DNA from: Micromonospora sp. NBC_00389
Lineage (GTDB): Bacteria; Actinomycetota; Actinomycetes; Mycobacteriales; Micromonosporaceae
Length of the DNA: 64,000 bases
Reading direction: 5' to 3'
NCBI RefSeq assembly: GCF_036059255.1
Contig: NZ_CP107947.1
Span: 6,820,001 to 6,884,000 of the forward strand
Shown in pieces: positions 26,845 through 38,400 of the stretch (positions are counted from its first letter, which is position 1; each line of letters starts with the position of its first letter). The notes beneath the pieces were generated by a model that worked only from the letters and a program-made list of their open reading frames with translations, was not told where the DNA came from and did not search any database. The position numbers and the translations under genes were made by a program.

Positions 26845-29007
26845 TCAACCGAATGCGCGCGTCACGACGTGAACACGCCTGCTCTCGTCTAGCAGTACGC
26901 CGCACGGCATGGTACCCAGGACAACCGCCTTCCCGCAGAGAACCTTCGTGAACGGCGGATCCCCATCCCAGTGGGACCACTCCCCATCCGGGCTCGCGGT
27001 GGACGTGACCCAGACCTCCTTGTCGTGGACGATGACGGCGACGAGGCATCCGGCGGGGTTTCCCGGGTCGTCACGCATGGTCCCGATAATCTGCTGGATG
27101 GGGGCATCGGCGGGACAGCCTCGTGCCGTCCAGTGCGGCTCTCCGTCGGGTGTCCATCGCACAGTCCACACCTGCCGGCTCAAGCCGACGGCGACGATGT
27201 CCACAGTTGCAGGCGTCACAACCCCGACGCCGATTCCCGCGGAGATCTTCTCCGTCGGGGTCGGGGTGCCCAGGTCACGCCAACGGAAAGAGGCACCGTC
27301 AGGGAGGCTTATCCAGAGGTGCCCGTTGTCGGTGACGACAACCGCGACCGGCAGCTGTCCCGCCGCAGCCGCCAGCACCTCCGCTCCCACGAACCCGAAG
27401 ATCTGACGACCTTGCGGCGCGCCAACGTCAGTCCAGCACCATTCAGGCCCGGACCGCGAACGCATCCAGATCCGCCCGTCGTCCGCCAACACGTGCACGG
27501 TCGGCACCTCGGCCGCACCGACGGCGATCGGCGCGACCCCGCACTCGATCGACGTGCCGGGGGTCGGGGCGCCGTGGTCAACCCAGGACGAGCCGGCCGC
27601 ATCCACGGTCCACGCCCACAGATGCCCATCACTGCCGACCACAAAGACCCACGTCGCCGGGGGGCTGGCACCAGCCACGGCGAACACGCCGACGCCCGCC
27701 TTGGATGTGACGGCGGCTGCAGGCCGGCCGTGGTGGTTCCACGGCTGAGCCCCTCCCTCCCCCACCCACAACCGGCATCCCCACAAATCGCCGTGCTCGT
27801 CGACGACGAACACCACGCTCGGGGGCTGAGCGGAGGCATCGTCGGGCGCATCGGTAAAGGCCCCGACGACATCGGTCACGGATCCGGGTCCGGGGTGCTT
27901 CTGCCAGCTCGTCCCGGCGTCGTCCGACTCAAACGTCCACAGGTCCGAGCTCCAGGAAACCCCGGCGGTCCACAGACGTCGCTGCGGGGCCGTCGCGTCC
28001 ACCTCGAAGGCCGCAGTGGGGCTGACAACCGCCACGTCGTCTGGTGTGGTTCCCCGATCCGTCCAGGTGCCGTTCAGCGACCGCGTCCAAATGTTGTGGC
28101 CGGCGCGGCAAACGACGACGGGCTCCTCATCGGGTTGGGGGTCTGGGCCTTTGCCTGCAACCACAGCCGCGCCGACCTCTTGCGCAACCGACGGCCGTCC
28201 CAGGTCGCACCACCGCCAGTCATGACCGGAGCCGATTACCATGCCGATGGTGGTCTCCGGGAATCCCGTCTCCACAATGGCGCACGCCTCCAACCGGCCG
28301 CTGCTGTCACGGATGCTGGTCGCCGAGAGCCCGGGGCCGAACGTGAAGAAGCCGAAGCTGGGCTGCGGTCCCCCGGGATCGATCCACTTCCACACCGAGT
28401 TTTCGCGTACGGCGACCCTGAGGGCGAAGTCCGGGCTGTCGCCGTGGCGGACCAGGGCGAAGATGTGCTGCTGCGGTTCCGCCGCCGGGGCGACGGACGC
28501 GATCGCGGACGCGAGTGGCCCGACGAACAGGTCGGGGTCCGACATGATTGGGAACCATGTGCCGTCGGGGTCGACCCCGACGCGTATCCATGGTCGTTGG
28601 GAAGGGCTAGTCACCACGAGCGTGTGTCGCGTGGTGGTGTCGCGCCTCGTGGTGCTGTTGACAATTTTGCCTGCGTCGACAAAGTCGAGATCCGAGTCCC
28701 GGGTAGGACCACCGAGGTCGACCCACGACCCGGACGTGGCCTCCGACCGGTACAGCCAGACCTGGGTATCGCCGCCGACCACGGCCAGCGTGAGGGTGCC
28801 GGATGCTTCGACGGTGAGCAAGGTAGCGTCTCTGACTTCGTCTGTGGTGGGCGGCGTTCCTACGCGCTCCCATCGCCAGGCCGGTCCCGTGCGGCGCCGC
28901 AGGTATAGCTGGCCGCCTGCGGTGCCGACCACGATGGCAGTGGCCTCGCTGCTCGCCCGTGCCCACACGACTTCACCAGGAGTTCCGAGACGAATCCAGT
29001 TGGCCAT
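26845..29007 (-). CDS. Lectin-like beta-propeller protein downstream of TcA
   Basis: A 720-residue protein built from about a dozen repeats of roughly 50-60 residues with a recurrent WxxLGxP / WTDxGxP motif (NWIRLGTPGE, WRWERVGTP, SWVDLGGPT, WRWCDLGRP, TWTDRGTTP, SWVDHGAPTP, CWTDVGAPQ, RWRDLGTPTP), each followed by VVxxxGHLWxxS-type strands. This pattern is that of PLL/tectonin-type sugar-binding propellers. No signal peptide, membrane segment or enzyme motif is seen. The gene follows the second TcA gene by 154 bp on the same strand and is probably cotranscribed, which suggests a role with the toxin (target binding, decoy or assembly). Specific function unknown. Confidence 0.7.
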   Translation of the reverse strand: MANWIRLGTPGEVVWARASSEATAIVVGTAGGQLYLRRRTGPAWRWERVGTPPTTDEVRDATLLTVEASGTLTLAVVGGDTQVWLYRSEATSGSWVDLGGPTRDSDLDFVDAGKIVNSTTRRDTTTRHTLVVTSPSQRPWIRVGVDPDGTWFPIMSDPDLFVGPLASAIASVAPAAEPQQHIFALVRHGDSPDFALRVAVRENSVWKWIDPGGPQPSFGFFTFGPGLSATSIRDSSGRLEACAIVETGFPETTIGMVIGSGHDWRWCDLGRPSVAQEVGAAVVAGKGPDPQPDEEPVVVCRAGHNIWTRSLNGTWTDRGTTPDDVAVVSPTAAFEVDATAPQRRLWTAGVSWSSDLWTFESDDAGTSWQKHPGPGSVTDVVGAFTDAPDDASAQPPSVVFVVDEHGDLWGCRLWVGEGGAQPWNHHGRPAAAVTSKAGVGVFAVAGASPPATWVFVVGSDGHLWAWTVDAAGSSWVDHGAPTPGTSIECGVAPIAVGAAEVPTVHVLADDGRIWMRSRSGPEWCWTDVGAPQGRQIFGFVGAEVLAAAAGQLPVAVVVTDNGHLWISLPDGASFRWRDLGTPTPTEKISAGIGVGVVTPATVDIVAVGLSRQVWTVRWTPDGEPHWTARGCPADAPIQQIIGTMRDDPGNPAGCLVAVIVHDKEVWVTSTASPDGEWSHWDGDPPFTKVLCGKAVVLGTMPCGVLLDESRRVHVVTRAFG

Positions 29008-29161
29008 CAGCGTGACCCTGCCAGGCTAGTCCCCACCTGAGGATTTCGCTGGAGGTGCGCTCCCGTCCAGCTTCCGCGTACAGCTGTGGTGAAGTGCCGC
29101 CGGAGAGAGGATGTCTGCCGACGACGGGGCAGCGTGGGATCGGGTGGGCTGCCTAGGTGGC

Positions 29162-32100
29162 TCATCCTGTCGCTCCTCTACGAATCGTGTACCGGACGAT
29201 GAGGTAGGGGTCGGCGGAGGTTTGGTCGCGACGCACGATGTCGTTGTCCTCGGCAACGGCCAGGGTGAAGGCGCCCTCGGCGGCGAGTTGGGCGTTGAGG
29301 TCCCGCAGCGCGTCGACGTCTGCGGGTGACGGTCCCGGTACGAGCTTGTCACCGACGATTCCGTAAAGTTCAATCGCTTGGAGGGTGATTGAAGCCGACT
29401 GCGCGAAATAGGGGAACCAGCTCTTGTCGATGCGCAGTGACAGGTTGGCGGCGCCCGCCAGGAACCGGGCCCACTCGGAGGGGAAGTCGTGGCGGAGGCT
29501 GAGCGAGCGCGCTAGCGCCTTGCCGTCTACGGCGGCGAAGCGCTCGCGCAGGTCGGTGACGACGGCGTCGGATCGCACCCCTGGGCGTGACGTGTAACTG
29601 ATGTGCAGGACGGCATCGGATATGCTCGTGTAGTCAAACGTGCGCAGGTCCCCCGGCAGGCTCAGTGCCCAGGTGCTGATTGCGCCCGCTCCCTCGAACG
29701 GCAGGTATCGCTCGTCGCGCGCCGCGACGTCGAACAACCCCGAGTCCCGCACCGCGGAACTGGTGACGACCGATTCCAGCGTGCCCGGGTAGTCCAGGAA
29801 CCGTGAGTCCTCTCCGGGCGCCCGGGTGTACTTACCGTCGAGAAGCCTCGGCTCTCGACGGATGGAGCTGTGCTGCAGCGATAGGGTGGCTGCGATCGAT
29901 GTGTACGGGCCGGTCACGGCGGGAAGGCTGAGTGCGACGGTGCGGATTCGTCTCAAGTAGTGCCCTGTGGTTTCGAGGTCGTACAGCCATTCCGGCACGG
30001 TGAACTGGCACGCACCGCAGGAGCGCAGCTCGAGCAGGGCGTGCGGGTCAAGCATGCGCAGTGAGACGTGGGTGGTCATCTCGAACTCACGTCGGTTGTT
30101 CTCTATATAGGCCAGCTGCAGCTGTATGAGGTCGTGGTGCAGTCGCTCGCCCGCCTGCAGCCCGCGGCGGCCGGTGTCCCAGTGGGAATATCCGATGAAG
30201 GTCTTGTCGTCGATCTCGGGTCGCATCAGTTCCCGCTTTACGGCCTGCTCGGCCGAGCGGGCCACGTCGACCGCCGTTCGGTACAGCTCAGCGAAGCTGC
30301 GCGCGACCTCACCGCGCAGCCAGGTGTACAGCTCCGTGTTGGTGTCCTTGGTGGCCAGGAATGAGTCCACCTGCTTGGCTAGCCTGATCTGGTCGCCGGC
30401 GACGTCGTAGTCGCGCCGCGCGGCCTGCTCCCGCACCAGCGCGGCGATCAGTTGGCGCCCGTTTTGCATCAGCTCGAGCGCGGCCTGATTGCTGGCCTGC
30501 ACGAAGTCGAGGTCACGGCGCTGGTACCCGGCGATCTTGGCCGCCCGGCTGCCATCGTGGCTTACCTGCTCGGCGGCCCCGCGGATGGCCGTGGCCAGCG
30601 TCCTTCCTACCGACGACAGCAAGGGTCCGCCGTATTCCACGTGTCCGCCGATGCCTAAGGGTTCGAGGTCGATGCCCATGTTGGGCAGCATTCCGAGTAC
30701 CCCGTAGATGACGTCGATCGTGGTGGCGCGCTCCTGCATGTTTCTTACCATCGGCAGGTGGACGTTCAGTTCGGCGAACTCGTTGGGGATCAGATCCAAT
30801 GATCCCTGGCTCTGCGCGCCCGCCTGAACCTGCGGATCGCCGTCGCGCGCCAGCCGCGGGGCTGGCCGGCTTTCCTGCACGATCGCGGTCGCGTACTGCC
30901 CGACCAACTGCTGGAGAACCTGCGGGAAGGTCTCCTCGGTCACCGGCTGGCGGGTCAGGCCGATGTCGCGCAGCTTGTCGACCTCGGACTCGGGGCGTCC
31001 GAGCAGCAGCTGGAAGTGACGGTAGCGGGCAAAGGTCATGGCGCGTGTGCGTAGCAGTGCTTCGGTGTTCGCCTCGGCTTCCTTCCACCCGAGGAAGCGG
31101 ACGTCCCGGGTAAGCCGGGCCATGCCGATTTCGTGCCCCTGCCGCAGTCGGGCGAGTTCCTCTCCGTCGCGTTTGTCCATCGCGGATAGCAGTGCAGCTC
31201 CCGCCGATTTCACCTCTGCCGCGATTTCCAGTGCCTTCTGGATCAGCAGTGCCGCCCGCACCGGGGAGGTCGGCGCCCGGGTGCCGGCTACGGCTGCCGC
31301 GATGTCGATGCCTGCTGCCGTGGCGCGGGCCAGTAGGCCGGGATCGGGGGCGGGCGCGAACAACGAGAGTTGGCGGGCCGTTCCGGTGATGTCCTGGCAG
31401 TTGCGGATCTTGAACAGCCGGTCGGCGACTGTGTCCCAGTACCCGACCAGATGGTCGTTGCGCGGGACGCAGAAGTAGAGGCTGCGTCCGATACCGAGCA
31501 GCGGAGTGGCGCTCGCCGAGGCACCAGCCGGGGTTGGTGCCGGCGTACGCGCGAATGGTAGCTGGTTCTCTAGCTCGACCAGCGCATTCCCGAATGACTG
31601 GAGACCCGCGTCCTTGAGCTGGCGATAGCTCATCCGGGGTGCGGATCGGTGGCGTGGCACTTCCTGTGGGCGCGGGCCGAGGATGTTCGAGGCCAGGACG
31701 TACAGCTGGGTCGCCTCGTTGATCGACTCTGCGGTGTCGAGCCGGAACAGGCCGTCGCCCCAGGCGATGAGGTTGTCCAGGTACTTCATCACCACGTAGT
31801 ACTGATAAGCCACGACCCGGGTGCGGGCGACCCGATGTGGACGGAAGGGTTCGCGGCGCAACCCTTCGTAGCTCTTCGCGGCCGAGTCCAGCAGTTTGCG
31901 CTCTTCGTCGCCGAGGTCCGAAGGTGGGCGGCTCAGCACCGCGACCAGCTCGTCGACTCGCGGCATGTCGCCCGGTTGGGGACATCGGAACCGGACAAAC
32001 TTCCAGAACCGGTCGGGCACGGGAGCGGTGGCATCGGTCTCGGTCGGGTCGAAGATGTGGTGGAACCACCGCTGGGCTTCGGCGAAGCGCTGGTTCTTGC

Positions 32101-32398
32101 TCAGGTGCACCGCGATGGCCAACGGAGCGTGGAAGAACAGCTCCCAGTTGTAGACCGAGTAGGGGCCGGACTCGCTGACGTCGATGTTCTTCGGGGAGCA
32201 GACGACCTTGAACCGCGGGTCCTCACCGGGCGTGGACGGGTCGTTCGGATCGTAGATCTTGTCGAAGAACGACTCGCGGACCTGCTGGCACGCCAGGTCC
32301 AGGAGGCCGTCCACGGACTGCTGATTGAGCCGGTCCACGAGCATCCCGACGTAGGGATGGAAGTGGTTCTCGAACACGAAGGATTTCGTATCGGCCAT
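29162..32398 (-). CDS. Tc toxin TcA, C-terminal half (pore-forming and TcB-binding part)
   Basis: A 1078-residue protein matching the C-terminal part of Tc toxin A subunits. It starts at the ATG at 32398 behind GAGGA and follows the first TcA gene by only 18 bp. The N-terminal part (HFHPYVGMLVDRLNQQ, YNWELFFHAPLAIAVHLSKNQRF, AQRWFHHIFDPT) is the conserved region joining the receptor-binding and linker parts. The middle is a long helical channel region (AREQAARRDYDVAGDQIRLAKQ and neighbours). The end (SYTSRPGVRSD, FPSEWARFL, FPYFAQSASITLQAIELYGI) is the TcB-binding module. In known complexes TcA forms a pentameric translocation pore for the TcB-TcC cocoon. Cys residues are sparse. Splitting TcA over two genes, as in TccA/TccB, is known. 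Confidence 0.9.
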   Translation of the reverse strand: MADTKSFVFENHFHPYVGMLVDRLNQQSVDGLLDLACQQVRESFFDKIYDPNDPSTPGEDPRFKVVCSPKNIDVSESGPYSVYNWELFFHAPLAIAVHLSKNQRFAEAQRWFHHIFDPTETDATAPVPDRFWKFVRFRCPQPGDMPRVDELVAVLSRPPSDLGDEERKLLDSAAKSYEGLRREPFRPHRVARTRVVAYQYYVVMKYLDNLIAWGDGLFRLDTAESINEATQLYVLASNILGPRPQEVPRHRSAPRMSYRQLKDAGLQSFGNALVELENQLPFARTPAPTPAGASASATPLLGIGRSLYFCVPRNDHLVGYWDTVADRLFKIRNCQDITGTARQLSLFAPAPDPGLLARATAAGIDIAAAVAGTRAPTSPVRAALLIQKALEIAAEVKSAGAALLSAMDKRDGEELARLRQGHEIGMARLTRDVRFLGWKEAEANTEALLRTRAMTFARYRHFQLLLGRPESEVDKLRDIGLTRQPVTEETFPQVLQQLVGQYATAIVQESRPAPRLARDGDPQVQAGAQSQGSLDLIPNEFAELNVHLPMVRNMQERATTIDVIYGVLGMLPNMGIDLEPLGIGGHVEYGGPLLSSVGRTLATAIRGAAEQVSHDGSRAAKIAGYQRRDLDFVQASNQAALELMQNGRQLIAALVREQAARRDYDVAGDQIRLAKQVDSFLATKDTNTELYTWLRGEVARSFAELYRTAVDVARSAEQAVKRELMRPEIDDKTFIGYSHWDTGRRGLQAGERLHHDLIQLQLAYIENNRREFEMTTHVSLRMLDPHALLELRSCGACQFTVPEWLYDLETTGHYLRRIRTVALSLPAVTGPYTSIAATLSLQHSSIRREPRLLDGKYTRAPGEDSRFLDYPGTLESVVTSSAVRDSGLFDVAARDERYLPFEGAGAISTWALSLPGDLRTFDYTSISDAVLHISYTSRPGVRSDAVVTDLRERFAAVDGKALARSLSLRHDFPSEWARFLAGAANLSLRIDKSWFPYFAQSASITLQAIELYGIVGDKLVPGPSPADVDALRDLNAQLAAEGAFTLAVAEDNDIVRRDQTSADPYLIVRYTIRRGATG

Positions 32399-32416
32399 GG
32401 CACGTCCTCTTCGCGC

Positions 32417-35400
32417 TCAGCGGGAAATAGCTTGGGCGGTGATCGTGCCCAGGTCGGGGAAGGTCAGGGGTGCGACCGCAGGTTCGGGGAACAGTCCGAA
32501 GGAGTGTGCTGGCTCGCTAGGTCCGGGGTGGACGTAGAAGACATGCCTGCTGTCCTGGAAAAAGAACGGGGCCTGTTGCGGATCCTTTAGTCGGTGCATT
32601 GGCCCGATGCCTCGGTAGGGTGGCTGGCTGGCATGCAGCACGACCATGGGAGCCAGTGGGTTGTCCCTCGCGGTGACGACGAACGGGCCGGTCTCGGAGA
32701 ATTGTCGATCCGCGGGGAATCCCAGCGACCCGGCTTGGTCGTCCTCCTTGCGGACTGGCAGGCTGTGCGTGGTGTAGAGCCGGAAATGGGAGTTGCCGCT
32801 TCCGCCCGGGCTGGGGTTGAGCACGACGATGCCGAGGCTGTCGCGTACGCCGGTGACGTCCTCCTTGATATCGGAGGCCAGGCGTAGCGTCAGTGGATCG
32901 CCGATCACGCTGAACTGGGCCCCCAGGTCGATCGGCCGGTCGGGGTCTGAGGTGCGCGGCGACTGCCACCGGCCGTTGTAGTACTCGCTCCAGAACAGAC
33001 TCACGGTCAGCGTCGCGGTCGGGCTGGATTTCAGGTCTCGCACGGCCAGGTCTCCCAGCCGTGCTTCTGGCTTGGCGGACGCGGCGAACGGGCCCGGCTG
33101 CCGGCTGTCGGGCTGCTTGGAGACCTTCAGCCAGAACAGCAGGAACCGGCCTTTCCAGATCACCGGGAGTACGGGGTCGTCCTGGATTTCGAGGGTGACC
33201 CGCTCCCACGGCCGCCACGTCCCGTCGAGGGTCCGATGGTAGTAGCTGCGTTTCGCCCCGGAGGTGCGGCCGATGACGTGCACAAGTGGATCAAGGACGT
33301 CGGTGTTGGCGGCCTTGCGCTCGTCGACGTGCATACCGGCGATCTCGAGATTTGCCACGTCGTCGAGCTTTTCCAGGTAGTGGCCCAGTGCGGTTGCGGC
33401 GGCCTGGTCGGTGATGTCGGACTGAAGCAGCTCCGACTCCACCTCGCGGAAGAACGGCGACTTGTCGTCCCGGAGATCAGGGTCGAGCCAGTTTTCCGGG
33501 AACAAAAAGACCTTGCGGTTGGCTTCCCAGATCCGGTAACGCTTTATTGCCTCCCAGCGCTGCGGGTCGATCGACTCCGGCGAGACCTCCGGCTCGAGGT
33601 TCAGCAACGACCGCGCGACGAACAGCTGCACGGTCGAGATGGCCTGCGCGATACGCGATGTGGTCATGCACGGGTCCATCTGCACGTCGATGAGCAGCTT
33701 TTCGTACAGCTGGTCGGGAGAGATGAACTCGCCGGTGACCTCGTCCACGGTCAGGTCGGGGTCGGGGTTTTCCAGGTGCAAGACCTTGCCCACAAGGGCG
33801 TCGCGAGCGGCGCGGCGTAGCTCGTTGTGGATCGGGCGTGCGACGTCTGCCCAGGCGGTGTCGTCGTAGCGGGCGCGGAGGGCGTCGCGCACGTCCCGCA
33901 CGTCCTGTCCCGTTGGAGTGGTCCTGAGGGTGCGGGCGAGTGTGGTCACCGGCAGCGCGACGGTGCGGATCAGATCCAGCACGTCGGCCACCCGCTGGAG
34001 CGCGTCGATGCTGCGCAGCGCAGATCCCGCGACTCCCAGGTGCTTGGCGACGCAGTCCACGGCCGGCGGGGTCACCCCGGTGAGCGCCGCGATCAGTGCC
34101 GATGGCGGGTCGAGCACTGAGGCGTCGAGCAGGTCGACGATTGCGGTGCCGGTGACCCGCCAGCGCTCGCGTAGCTGACAGTAACGGGCGAGGGCGTTGA
34201 CGGCGCATACAAGTGTGAGCCGCGCCGCTGAATCGGGAGCGACGGGCACCGCGGACAGCCAGCCGACGTCACCGATGCGGTACTGCGGTGAGCGCGCGAG
34301 GGACAGCAGCTCGCGGGCCGTAACTCTGAGCGCGGACGAAAAATCGACGGCCGCCAGAAGCCGTCGATACGCGCTGGTGAACACCGCGACGGTATCTGCG
34401 GGACAGCAGGCGCTGCCCGGCAGCGGTACCGTGGCGACTCCCTCGGCGTGCCACCGCAAACGCAGCGTGATGCTCAACCCGGTCGCGGTCAGCTTCAGCG
34501 ACACTGGCCGCCCGGCCACGAGATCGATCGGCTCCGCCGTCCACGTCTGGCCTTCGCGTCGCAGATTCACAGGCTGGCAGTCGACCTGGAGCGCGACGGA
34601 GGAGCCGTCCGTCTCCACCGTCAGCACATAGGCTCCCGGGACCGGCGGGTCGACGATGGCAGCCCAGGTTCCGCTGATCGGTCCGGCGGGCATCCCGGCC
34701 GCCTGGGCCAAGTCCGCTCCGCCGGGCCCGTAGTCGACGCCGAGTGCGATGCCGGTCCGGACCGGTTCACCGGTGGCCGGGGCTTCGCCGGACCCAGCCC
34801 AGAAGCGCACGCTCAGCCCGGCGGCGGTGACCGCCGCCAGGTCGTCCCCGACCGAACGCTGCGGTGCGGACCCCGGCATCGCGACGGGATCCTCGATGAG
34901 GGCGATGACAGCCTCGGGCTCGGTACCGATTACGGGGCCCAGTACCTCGCCCAGTTGCCGGCGTCGCAAACTGGGCCGCAGATCCTCCAGCAAGGCCGCA
35001 CCCAGAGCTGCCAGGCGCCCCTCCTTGCCCAAAACGGCGGGATCGGCCGCCCAAGCACGCCACCGCTGTTCCAGGATCGGATACGCGCGGAACAGCGGCA
35101 GGTAATCGGCCTGCCCGGCGTTGGCCAGGGCCGCGACCGCGTCGGTCAGGCCGGCCGGCAGGTCGGGCAGGGCCCTCACCGCTGCCGCCGACTCCGGGGT
35201 CAGCACCCCGCGATGGATCAGCAGCGACCGCTCCGCGTCGTACGCGAGGCCGGGCGCGACGGCCAGCACCGGTTCGGGGAGCTGCGCCTCGCTTTGCTGG
35301 TAGGCGGTGGTGTAGGTCGAGGCCGCGGCGAGAAGGCCGAGGAATGTGTCGCTGACGTCGGCGGGGAACACGGTCGTCAGGACAGCGCGCAGCGCCGACT

Positions 35401-38400
35401 CGGTCCACTGCCCGCCGGCGGGTGCGCGGGGATCGGCGAGCGCGCAGCGGACCGAGCGCAAGACCGGCATGATCTCCGAGTCCGAGCTGCTGTCCGTCCC
35501 GAGCGCCAGCGCCGCGAGGTGCGCGATGGAAAGGCCGGACTTCCGGATCGACCGGACGAGACGCACGAGCTTCAAGAAGTCCGGCTCGGATTCATCCAAG
35601 GGGGCGAATGGGTTCCAGTCGGTCGCCTCGACGAGGTTGATCAGCTCCGTAACGCTTATCTGCAGGGTCCGGGCGAGGTAGCCGTACCGGAACAGAAGGC
35701 TGATGGAGGCGACGGACAGTGGCGTCGTCGCGTCGACACGGGCGGCGGACGCAACCACGGTGAACTCTTCGGCGGTGAGCTTGAGCGCCGCTTGCAGGGC
35801 CGGGATGTGATCGAGCAGCCGGGCGTCCGGGCGGGCGGGCGGGCTGCCGTTCGGGCCGGGTCCGAACACCGGATCGGTGCCGAGGAGAGTGGATGTGGGA
35901 AACAGCGTGCGATACGGGGCCCTCGGGCCGTGGGTGCCGAGCGGCGCGAAGCAACCGAGCAGCCACGGCAGGTCGTCGGCGGCATCGAGTCCGAGCAGGT
36001 CCATCCCGGTCAGCAGGTGCCCGAGCCGGATCAGAACGGCGTCAAAGCCGGAGTCGAGGTTGCGGCGTACCTCGGCGATGGACGCGGTGACCGGCACCGG
36101 GGCGGGCCAGAGCGCGGCGAGCACCTCGTCGGTTCGCTCGATGCTCCAGCCGAGTCGGTTGCGCAGGCGGACGAACCGCGCGATCGCCAGCAGGTCGACG
36201 GCCCGCAGCTTGTTGCGCGCCACGTCGGGCAGGGTCCGCCTCAGCTCCAGCTTGGCGAAGGCGCCGGTCGGGTCTCCGGCGGGGGGCTCCTGTCCGCTCG
36301 GATCGGTGAGCACGACGATGTTCATGATCTGTTCGTGGTGGGCGGTCAGCCACGCGACGACATCTCCACCGAACGGCGCGGTGTCCAGACCAGGTCGCAG
36401 CGCCGCCCTGAATGCCGCAGGGGTGATCGTCCCCTCGTGCAGAGCCTGGATCGTGGGGAAGCCGACGCCGAGAGTGCGGAGGAGCACCAGCAGATCGGCG
36501 TCGGGGTTGACGAACCGCGTCTGGATCAAGCTGACCAACTCGGCGGGGCTGATGCCGAGGCGACGGGCGAGCCGACGGGCGTTGCCCACACCGCTGACGA
36601 ACTGCTCCTCCGTCACCCGCGCCGGGTCGTCGCCGTAGAGCTGCTGGGCGGTCACGGCGGACCCGATCAGGAGGTCGCGCTCGGCCGGGTCGATGCCTAC
36701 CCGTTCCCGCACCACGTCTTGCCACGACCGGCCGTTGGCGTCGTCGGGGGCAAGCGAGGCCATCGCGTCCCTGAGGTTCACCCTCGCTTGGACGAGGTAG
36801 GCCCGCAGGGCGGACAGGCGCTGGTCCCACGGCAGCACGAGCGGGTAGCAGGCCCCCCGCAGCGCGGAGTAGGCGGCCTCGTCCACGAACTGCGGCGAGG
36901 CCAGCAGTTCGGCGGTGCTCGTACCCGGCGTTACATCATGGCCCTGGTACCCGTCGATCGAGGAATGGACGACGACATGTTCGAGGATCTCATTCGCCAG
37001 ATCGACGTACGGAAGCTCGGTGACTGTGTTCTCGCAGCTCAGCGCTATGTGCTGCAGATCGGGGCGGCGCTGCAGGAGCACGTCGAGCGGGCGGCGGCCG
37101 CCGGACTTCGGGTCGCAGTTCAGGAACTCGAGCAGGTCGACTAGGTAGGCGGCCGGGCTGAGCACCGACTCGCAATGCTCGCAGGCGCCGGTGTCGGCTG
37201 GGCCGAACAGCGTCTCCAGGTTCGGCAGCGTACGCACGTCCGCTAGGCGTGCCGCCTCGTTCGCGGCGCGGGCCCGCGCCCCGGGTCCTGTGCGCGCTGC
37301 GGGTCCGCCACGCGGTACCGCGAATACTTCGGGCGCGGCGCGGGCCACGAGATGGCTGGTGGCCGTGGCGAGGGTGGCGGTGTAGACCTGATCGCCGCGT
37401 CGGAAGGTTTCCCGGGCGACGTCCTCGCCGCCTAGGGCGGAGCCGAACCGCGAGACGAATGCCGCCTCACCGTGCATAGCCACCGCTCGGGCGGAGTCGA
37501 AGCCGAGCGCGCGCAGAGCCCGCACCGCTTCCGGGTTGGGGGCGACCGCGACGATCCGCTGCAGGGTCGCGACCGCGTCGCGCACCGGCGGTTCAAGATC
37601 GATGCCGTGGGCACCCACGAAGTGGTCGATGGGGTGCACGGCGAGCTCGAACCGGTCGTTGTGCTCGGCGAAGAAGTCGGCCACAGCGCGATCGGTGCCG
37701 GGCGGACCGTCGACGGGGATGGCTCCCTCGGCCACCTCGGCACTCAGAACGGCGGTGGGATGGCGTAGCCGCAGTTCCTCGGCCAGAATCGCGGCGTAGG
37801 TGTCTCGCCGTGAGGCCTCGTCCTCGCCTGGGAGGTCGTCGGGGACCGGCACGTCGGGGGTGAGGTGCTCCCGCCACCGGTGCGCGTGGTGGTAGCCCGC
37901 CACGGCGAGATCACTCACTCGCGCCGGGGCCGGGCCGCCGTGAAGTTTGGCGATCAGCGCAGCGTTGTTGCGGGTCAGGTTGGCCAGCGCCCCATCGAGT
38001 TCCAGTCGGGCGGCGGTGTCGTCGGCGAAATGCCCTCGCACCTGCGACCACAGCGTGTCAGGCGCATCCCGATACTCCCGGTAGATCTGGGCGAAGCGAT
38101 GCCGGTCGGCCGCATCGGGCAGAGCGTCGATCAGCAGGTCGCCCAACCGCGAGTCACCGACCCCGGTGGGCAGATCCAGGACCGCGTGACCAACCAACGC
38201 GCGTACCGCCTGGAGGCTCGCGGGGATTGCCTCCGCAAGCTGCGGCGCGATGATCCCCTGTTCGATGGCGCGGGACCATACTGTCTCGATCACGCCGGCA
38301 GATGTGAGTGCCCACAGCCGCGAGCCCGCGGGCAGACCGGCCCGGTACAGGGCGTAGTGCAGCGGGGCGGGGATGCCGGTGTCGGCCGCCTCGCGCTCAG

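Noticed and set aside
34448..37144. An 898-codon frame antisense to the first TcA gene
   Set aside because: Composition is Arg/Gly/Gln-rich without motifs and it mirrors the codon pattern of the sense gene.
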